Position numbers and translations under genes: made by a program | Assembly: GCF_020103695.1 (NCBI RefSeq) | Contig: NZ_JAHXBF010000009.1 | Span: 248,001 to 312,000, forward strand | DNA length: 64,000 nt | Origin: Hyalangium versicolor | GTDB lineage: Bacteria; Myxococcota; Myxococcia; Myxococcales; Myxococcaceae | Reading direction: 5' to 3' | Notes under the pieces: generated by a model | The model's input: the letters and a program-made list of their open reading frames with translations, nothing else | Databases searched by the model: none | Told to the model about the DNA's origin: nothing | Shown: positions 59,112 to 64,000 of the stretch, piece by piece | How positions within the stretch are numbered: position 1 is the first letter of the stretch | Layout: every line of letters starts with the position of its first letter

Positions 59112-61598
59112 TCAGAGCGACAGGCGGCGCAGGCGCAGGGCGTTGCCGATGACCGAGACCGACGACAGGCTCATCGCCGCGCTGGCGAACATCGGGCTCA
59201 GCAGCAGCCCGAACACCGGGAAGAGCACCCCGGCCGCCAGCGGCACCCCCAATGTGTTGTAGATGAACGCGAAGAACAGGTTCTGGCGGATGTTGCGCAG
59301 CGTGCCCTGGCTGAGCTTCCGCGCTCGAGCAATCCCGAGCAGATCACCCTTCACCAGCGTCACCCCCGCGCTCTCCATCGCGATGTCCGTCCCCGTGCCC
59401 ATGGCTATCCCCACATCCGCCTGAGCGAGCGCTGGCGCATCGTTGACGCCGTCCCCCGCCATCGCCACCACGCGGCCCTCGGCCTGGAGCTTCTTCACCA
59501 CGTCCCCCTTGGCCTCCGGGAGCACCTCCGCCATGACTTCGTCCATGCCGAGCTTGCGCGCCACCGCCTCGGCCGTGGTGCGGCTGTCCCCCGTGAGCAT
59601 CACCACCCGGAGGCCCTCTTTCCGCAGCAGCGTGAGCGCCTCGGGTGTGGACAGCTTGATGGGGTCGGCCACCCCGAGCGCACCAATCGCCTTCCCGTCC
59701 TCCACCACGAAGACCACCGTCTGGCCCTCGCGCCGCAGTGCCTCGGCTCGCTCGGCCAGCGCTCCCGGCTCCACCTCCAGCGCCGCCAGCAGCGTCACAT
59801 TGCCCAGGGCCACGGAGGCTCCGTCCACCCGCCCCGTCACTCCCTTGCCCGTGAGCGAACGGAAGTCCTGCACCGGGACCAGCACCACGCCGCGCTCCTG
59901 CGCTCCCGCCACGATGGCGGCGGCCAGCGGGTGCTCGCTGCCACGCTCCAGACTCGCGGCAAGCCGCAGCAACCGCATCTCCTCGTAGCCCGCCTGCGGC
60001 ACCACCGACACCAGGCGCGGCTTGCCCTCCGTGAGCGTCCCCGTCTTGTCCACCACCAGCATGTCCACCTTCTCCAGCCGCTCGAGCGCCGCCGCGTCCC
60101 GGATGAGCACCCCCACCTGCGCCCCGCGCCCCGTGCCCACCACCACCGAGATGGGCGTGGCCAGGCCCAGCGCGCACGGACACGCGATGATGAGCACCGC
60201 CACCGCATTCACCAGCGCATACGCCAGCCGAGGCTCCGGCCCCCACACGCCCCAGACGATGGCCGTGACCACCGCCACGGCAATCACGGCGGGCACGAAG
60301 ATCGACGCCACCTTGTCGGCCAGCCGCTGAATGGGAGCGCGGGTGCGCTGGGCCTCGCTCACCCGCTGGACGATGCGCGACAGCAGCGTGTCCCGCCCCA
60401 CCCGCTCGGCCCGCATGACCAGGCTCCCCGTGCTGTTGACGGTTCCCCCCGTCACCTTCGCCCCCGGCGCCTTCTCCACCGGCATGGACTCGCCCGTGAC
60501 CATGGACTCGTCCACCGCGCTCTCCCCTTCCAGCACCGCGCCGTCCACGGGCACCTTCTCGCCCGGACGCACCCGGAGCCGATCTCCCGGATGAACGTGC
60601 TCCAGCGGCACATCCTCCTCCTGCCCATCCTCACGGATGCGGCGAGCCGTCGCCGGAGCCAGGCTCAGCAGAGCCCGAAGCGCGCCCGAGGTGGCCCGGC
60701 GCGCGCGCAACTCCAACACCTGCCCCAGGAGCACCAGCGTGGTGATGGACGCGGCCGCCTCGAAGTAGACGGGGACACTGCCTCCATGCCCGGTGAACGC
60801 GTGCGGCAGCGCGCCAGGAACCCATGTGGCGAAGAGACTGAAGAGGTACGCCGCACCCGTGCCCAGCGCGATCAACGTGAACATGTTGAGGTGCCGGTTG
60901 CGCACGGAGGCCGCGCCGCGCTGGAAGAAGGGCCATCCGCCCCACAGCACCACCGGCGAGGCCAGCACCAGTTGCAGCCACGCCAGCGCCGAGGGCGACA
61001 ACGCCCGCTGCACGGGCTGACCCGGCAGCAGATCCGACATACCCAGGAACACGACGGGAACGGTGAGCACCAGCGATACCCAGAGCCGCCGCGTCATGCT
61101 GAGCAGCTCGGGGTCCGGCGGCTCCTCCACCGTCACGGTGCGAGGCTCCAGCGCCATGCCGCAAATGGGGCAACTGCCCGGCGCGTCCCGCACCACCTCC
61201 GGGTGCATGGGGCAGACATACTCCGTCTTCGTCGCCACCACGGGAGCTTCCGGCTCCAGCGCCATGCCGCACTTCGGGCAGGCTCCCGGATGGTCCTGCC
61301 GGACCTCTGGGTCCATCGGGCACACGTACATCGTGCCCGGCGGGCCAGCGGGAGGCTCTTCCTCTTTGGGAGTGAGATACTTCTGGGGCTCGGCGCGAAA
61401 CTTCTCCCGGCACTTCGGATTGCAGAAGTAATAGGTGCGGCCCTCGTACTCGAAGGTCCCGCCCTTGGGCGCCTGGGGGTTCACCTTCATCCCACAGACG
61501 GGATCCACGGGCCGCCCATCATCCTCCCCGGATGCGGGAACGTGCGAGTGGGCGTGTGCGTGGGAATGCTCCGCCGGAGAAGGAGGCTGCTGGCTCAT
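59112..61598 (-). CDS. copA: Copper-translocating P-type ATPase
   Basis: 828 aa P1B-type ATPase exporting Cu+ from the cytosol. The N-terminus has a His-rich stretch, a YHS-type domain with 'DPVCGM' and 'YYFCNPKCREKF', and two 'YVCPMxPEV...CPxCGMAL' heavy-metal-binding modules (91-114 and 127-150) in place of HMA domains. Eight membrane helices are expected; 'ACPCALG' near 472 is the transport site. Phosphorylation Asp in 'DKTGTLTEG' near 514, 'TGDS' near 650 and 'GDGVNDAPAL' near 715. AAAGGAG lies 6 nt before the ATG. No copper-responsive regulator is adjacent. Confidence 0.93.
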   Translation of the reverse strand: MSQQPPSPAEHSHAHAHSHVPASGEDDGRPVDPVCGMKVNPQAPKGGTFEYEGRTYYFCNPKCREKFRAEPQKYLTPKEEEPPAGPPGTMYVCPMDPEVRQDHPGACPKCGMALEPEAPVVATKTEYVCPMHPEVVRDAPGSCPICGMALEPRTVTVEEPPDPELLSMTRRLWVSLVLTVPVVFLGMSDLLPGQPVQRALSPSALAWLQLVLASPVVLWGGWPFFQRGAASVRNRHLNMFTLIALGTGAAYLFSLFATWVPGALPHAFTGHGGSVPVYFEAAASITTLVLLGQVLELRARRATSGALRALLSLAPATARRIREDGQEEDVPLEHVHPGDRLRVRPGEKVPVDGAVLEGESAVDESMVTGESMPVEKAPGAKVTGGTVNSTGSLVMRAERVGRDTLLSRIVQRVSEAQRTRAPIQRLADKVASIFVPAVIAVAVVTAIVWGVWGPEPRLAYALVNAVAVLIIACPCALGLATPISVVVGTGRGAQVGVLIRDAAALERLEKVDMLVVDKTGTLTEGKPRLVSVVPQAGYEEMRLLRLAASLERGSEHPLAAAIVAGAQERGVVLVPVQDFRSLTGKGVTGRVDGASVALGNVTLLAALEVEPGALAERAEALRREGQTVVFVVEDGKAIGALGVADPIKLSTPEALTLLRKEGLRVVMLTGDSRTTAEAVARKLGMDEVMAEVLPEAKGDVVKKLQAEGRVVAMAGDGVNDAPALAQADVGIAMGTGTDIAMESAGVTLVKGDLLGIARARKLSQGTLRNIRQNLFFAFIYNTLGVPLAAGVLFPVFGLLLSPMFASAAMSLSSVSVIGNALRLRRLSL

Positions 61599-61693
61599 CG
61601 TACGGCTCCTTTCACCCTGGCAGACGGAGCGCGGTCCAGCCTCTTACAGTGGTCACGCCACGTTCAGTGCCCGGGAGGACACCCCGAGAGCGG

Positions 61694-61715
61694 AGGCGAG
61701 AACAGATTCTCGCCT
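61694..61715. terminator. 9-bp hairpin between coiled-coil gene and copA
   Basis: AGGCGAGAA-CAGA-TTCTCGCCT, a perfect 9-bp stem with a 4-nt loop, 45 bp beyond the coiled-coil gene stop and 95 bp before copA. It may terminate the former or be an operator of the latter; no T-tract. Confidence 0.45.
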
Positions 61716-61760
61716 GGCTGACAGCCCCACACACTCCGCGCCAGGGCGGGAGCCTGGCGA

Positions 61761-62759
61761 CTACTTGTTCTTGGGGTAGTCGCGGCTGGCGATGACGCCC
61801 TGCACCTCAGCGAGGGCCCGGGCTCCGGAGGCGGACTCCAGGGCCTTCTCGGCGATGGCCTGGACCTGACGCTTGGCCTCAGCCAGCTCCGTCTGGAGGA
61901 GCTGCAGGGCCTGCGCCTGCTTGGTGTTGGCCTCCTTCAGCGAGGCGATCTCCATGCTCGCCACCCGCTGCGAAGTCTCCGCGTCCTTCTGGGCGAGCGT
62001 GAACTTCATCTCCCACTCGGACTTCACCCGATTGCCAGCGATGGCCGCCGCGGCATCCGTCTCCTTCTTCAGGGCCACCGGGAAGTCCGCCACCTGCCTG
62101 CGGAGATCCTGCAGCTCCTTCTCCCGGAGCTTCAGCGCCTCCTCCCGGGTGGCCCAGTCCTTCTCGAGCAACTCCTTGCGGTCGCGCTCGGCGGCAACCT
62201 GCTGGCGCAGCTGCTCCAGGAAGGCGTCCTGCTCCTTCTTGCGCTGGAGCTGGATGTCGTAGCTGTACTGCTCCTCGGCGCGCTTGCGAGCCACCTCCGC
62301 GGCCTCGCGCTCGGCGGAGAGCTCCGCAGCGGACTTCGCCCGGGTCTCGGCGATCTCCTTCTGCAGCCGCTCCATCTCCAACTGGAGCTCCGCCTTCTTC
62401 TTGTCGTACTCGGCAACAAGGACATCGATGGCGCTGGCGGCGGTGTCCCTGCCATGCAGGGCGGTGAGCTCCTCGGTCTTCAGCTTGATGGCCTCGTCGA
62501 GCTTCTTCAGCTCCTCGACGAGCGAGATCACCTGCTCGTTGATGCCTCCCAGGGTCCTGTTGATGGTGAGACCGGCCTCGGTGACCTTCTTGACGGCGGA
62601 CTCAGCGGTGAGGTTCGAGACATCCACCAGGACGTTGCGAGCATGAGACTGACGGGCCTCCTGCTCCTTGGCGGAGACGACGGGCTTGTTGCGAGCCTTC
62701 TTGGCCAGCTCCTCGAAAGCGGCCTTGGTCTGCTCAGCGGAACGGTTGCGCGAAGCCAT
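61761..62759 (-). CDS. Coiled-coil protein of unknown function
   Basis: 332 aa, highly charged. A short N-terminal region is followed by a nearly unbroken coiled coil (about 60-310; for example 'LQLEMERLQKEIAETRAK' and 'LREKELQDLRRQVADF'). The C-terminus 'QVQAIAEKALESASGARAL' resembles the ending of a widely scattered bacterial coiled-coil family of unknown function. The ATG at 62759 follows GGAGG, so the much longer frame reading back antisense to the AraC gene is rejected. Probably a cytosolic structural or scaffold protein. Divergent from the AraC gene. Confidence 0.8.
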   Translation of the reverse strand: MASRNRSAEQTKAAFEELAKKARNKPVVSAKEQEARQSHARNVLVDVSNLTAESAVKKVTEAGLTINRTLGGINEQVISLVEELKKLDEAIKLKTEELTALHGRDTAASAIDVLVAEYDKKKAELQLEMERLQKEIAETRAKSAAELSAEREAAEVARKRAEEQYSYDIQLQRKKEQDAFLEQLRQQVAAERDRKELLEKDWATREEALKLREKELQDLRRQVADFPVALKKETDAAAAIAGNRVKSEWEMKFTLAQKDAETSQRVASMEIASLKEANTKQAQALQLLQTELAEAKRQVQAIAEKALESASGARALAEVQGVIASRDYPKNK

Positions 62760-62940
62760 GGGAAATCCTCCAGGAAATGCGGGGTGGGACTCGCGGCGGA
62801 AAGGGCCTGCGAGGGGTAGCAACTCGTGGCCCCGTGTCAGGCGGCCATGCGCGAAAAGTACCCAGCGGGTCTGACATTTTTGGGAGGGGTTCGCGTGGCC
62901 TGCCGAGTCATGTCCCAGGTCGGATTGCCGGTGCATGATT

Positions 62941-62959
62941 CCCGGTTCGGGAACCCGGG
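62941..62959 (+). promoter_or_regulatory. Interrupted palindrome upstream of the AraC gene
   Basis: GGTTC-GG-GAACC (62944-62955) within a larger C/G-symmetric stretch, 14 bp before the ATG at 62970. Possible auto-regulatory site. If translation begins at the in-frame ATG at 62910 instead, it would lie in coding sequence. Confidence 0.3.
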
Positions 62960-62969
62960 ATTTCGCCAC

Positions 62970-64000
62970 ATGTCTCGCCGCCGCTCGTCGCTGACGGTCA
63001 CCAGCCTGATCCTCGCTCCGCACCTCGAACTCGCGCGCAAGCGCGGCCTCCGGATCGAGGACGTCTTCTCCGCGCACCACGTCGACCCGGCGCAACTGGA
63101 GGATCCCGAGGCGCGCGTGCCCCTGGCCCTCGCATACGAGCTGTTCCGAGCGATGAGCCGCAGGCTGGACGAGCCGCACTACGGCCTGCGCCTCGCCTTG
63201 GAATCGTCCGAACTCAAGGTGTTCGATGTGGTGGGCTACGTGGTGGCGAGCGCCAGCACCGTCGGCGAGGCGTTCTCCGCCACCGTCCGCTACCAGCGGC
63301 TCCTGTTCAGCTTCCAGCCCATGTCCTTGACGGTGGAGGGCGACGAGGCCCGCTTCGTCACCCTGCCGCCTCAACCGAGTCCCGGGACCGCGGTGCCCAG
63401 CGAACTCGAGGACTTCGCGCTGGGAACGGCGCTGCTGCGCCTGCGGCGGTTCACGGGCTCGGAGGTGCAACCCCGCTCCGTCCGGCTGCGCCACCGGGCG
63501 CCGCGAGACGCACGTGCCTATCTGAGTTTCTTCGGCATCGAGCCGGAGTTCGGTGCCGAGGTGAACGAACTCGCCTTCGACGCCAGCTTGCTGGCCCTGC
63601 CGGTGCGAGGCGCTGATCCGACCCTTCACCGCATCGTCGCGCGCCACGCCGAAGAGATGCTGGCGCGAGCTCCGAGCGGCCACCACTTCGTCGACGAGGT
63701 GCGCCGCCACATCATCCAGTCCTTGCGGACGGGCCTGCCCAGCGCCTCGGAGGTGGCGCACCGGCTCGGCTTGAGCACGCGCAGCATGGCCCGCCGCCTG
63801 TCGGACGAGGGCACGACGCTCTCGGCGCTCATCGACGAGGTGCGCCGCGACGTAGCCCTCGTCCAGCTCCGGCAGACGGACCGCAAGACGCTCGACATCG
63901 CCTTCATGCTCGGCTTCTCGGAGGTGAGCGCCTTCCACCGGGCGTTCCGCCGCTGGACGGGCACCACCCCCGCCGAGTTCCGCCACACCCAGGCACGCGG
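62970..64000 (+). CDS. AraC family regulator, OruR-like (3' end outside window)
   Basis: At least 343 aa, cut by the window end but nearly complete. The N-terminal arabinose-binding-type domain (PF12625 style) spans about 10-200 ('LILAPHLELARKRGLRIEDV', 'EPHYGLRLALESSEL', 'VVGYVVASASTVGEAF'). The C-terminal pair of helix-turn-helix motifs lies at about 255-340 ('ASEVAHRLGLSTRSMARRL' and 'DIAFMLGFSEVSAFHRAF', then 'FRRWTGTTPAEFR'). This architecture is that of OruR/GbuR/ArgR-type AraC regulators, often controlling amino-acid or lipid catabolism. ATG 62970 is used; the in-frame ATG at 62910 is an alternative. Neither has a clear ribosome-binding site. Target genes probably lie beyond the window. 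Confidence 0.88.
   Translation, partial: MSRRRSSLTVTSLILAPHLELARKRGLRIEDVFSAHHVDPAQLEDPEARVPLALAYELFRAMSRRLDEPHYGLRLALESSELKVFDVVGYVVASASTVGEAFSATVRYQRLLFSFQPMSLTVEGDEARFVTLPPQPSPGTAVPSELEDFALGTALLRLRRFTGSEVQPRSVRLRHRAPRDARAYLSFFGIEPEFGAEVNELAFDASLLALPVRGADPTLHRIVARHAEEMLARAPSGHHFVDEVRRHIIQSLRTGLPSASEVAHRLGLSTRSMARRLSDEGTTLSALIDEVRRDVALVQLRQTDRKTLDIAFMLGFSEVSAFHRAFRRWTGTTPAEFRHTQAR

Noticed and set aside
62760..63986. N-terminal extension of the coiled-coil frame back to 63986
   Set aside because: It runs antisense to the AraC gene, and the GGAGG site at the ATG at 62759 marks the real start.

Overview
The window is very GC-rich, densely coded DNA typical of a myxobacterium. It looks most like the Cystobacterineae (Archangium, Cystobacter, Hyalangium or Stigmatella), although no marker gene fixes the genus. 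The reasons are a DUF2378 (TIGR02265) protein, which is a myxobacterial paralogous family; a 1768-residue Ser/Thr-kinase/ATPase/histidine-kinase fusion; several histidine kinases without a response regulator; many exported lipoproteins with kelch, FG-GAP or Cys-rich domains; and frequent GTG starts. I see no rRNA, tRNA, CRISPR array, insertion sequence or prophage.

Layout. 1-2.3 kb (-): hutF and an overlapping, truncated M20 deacylase gene, probably histidine catabolism. 2.4-13.9 kb (+): one tightly packed nine-gene operon holding enoyl-CoA hydratase, TetR regulator, HSDL2-like SDR, acyl-CoA ligase, two acyl-CoA dehydrogenases, thiolase, FadB/J-like multifunctional enzyme and aldehyde dehydrogenase. 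14.0-16.0 kb (-): a convergent, exported di-heme protein that matches the RoxA/RoxB rubber oxygenases. 16-18.7 kb: envelope and ferritin-like small genes. 19-24.3 kb: the giant kinase fusion. 24.4-30.9 kb: methyltransferase, SemiSWEET, LigD, DUF488 and a triple-PAS kinase. 31-40.5 kb (-): a five-gene operon of exported proteins (DUF1549/DUF1585-type, DUF1501, heme-binding lipoprotein, FG-GAP lipoprotein). 40.6-43.7 kb: DUF420 protein, heme oxygenase and a HAMP kinase. 43.7-50.7 kb (-): subtilisin-like lipoprotein and the helicase Lhr. 51-57.7 kb: DUF2378, PLP-dependent synthase, kinase, kelch lipoprotein, Rieske oxygenase and ferritin-like lipoprotein. 57.8-61.6 kb (-): a copper-export pair. 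61.8-64 kb: a coiled-coil protein and an AraC regulator cut by the window end.

The most interesting unit is 2.38-16.03 kb. A 19-bp palindrome (TGTTGRCACTCTGCCAACA) sits just upstream of the first gene of the beta-oxidation operon and again just upstream of the RoxA-like gene at the far end, with 18 of 19 bases identical. The operon encodes its own TetR regulator. The RoxA-like protein has both heme motifs, and the distal-pocket residues I recall from RoxA fall at the expected offsets. The operon encodes what would be needed downstream of oxidative polyisoprene cleavage: an aldehyde dehydrogenase for the terminal aldehyde, an acyl-CoA ligase, two acyl-CoA dehydrogenases of the LCAD/IVD catalytic type (a type that includes branched-chain enzymes), hydratase, 3-hydroxyacyl-CoA dehydrogenase and thiolase. 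I propose a rubber or oligo-isoprenoid utilisation regulon; the substrate is inference.
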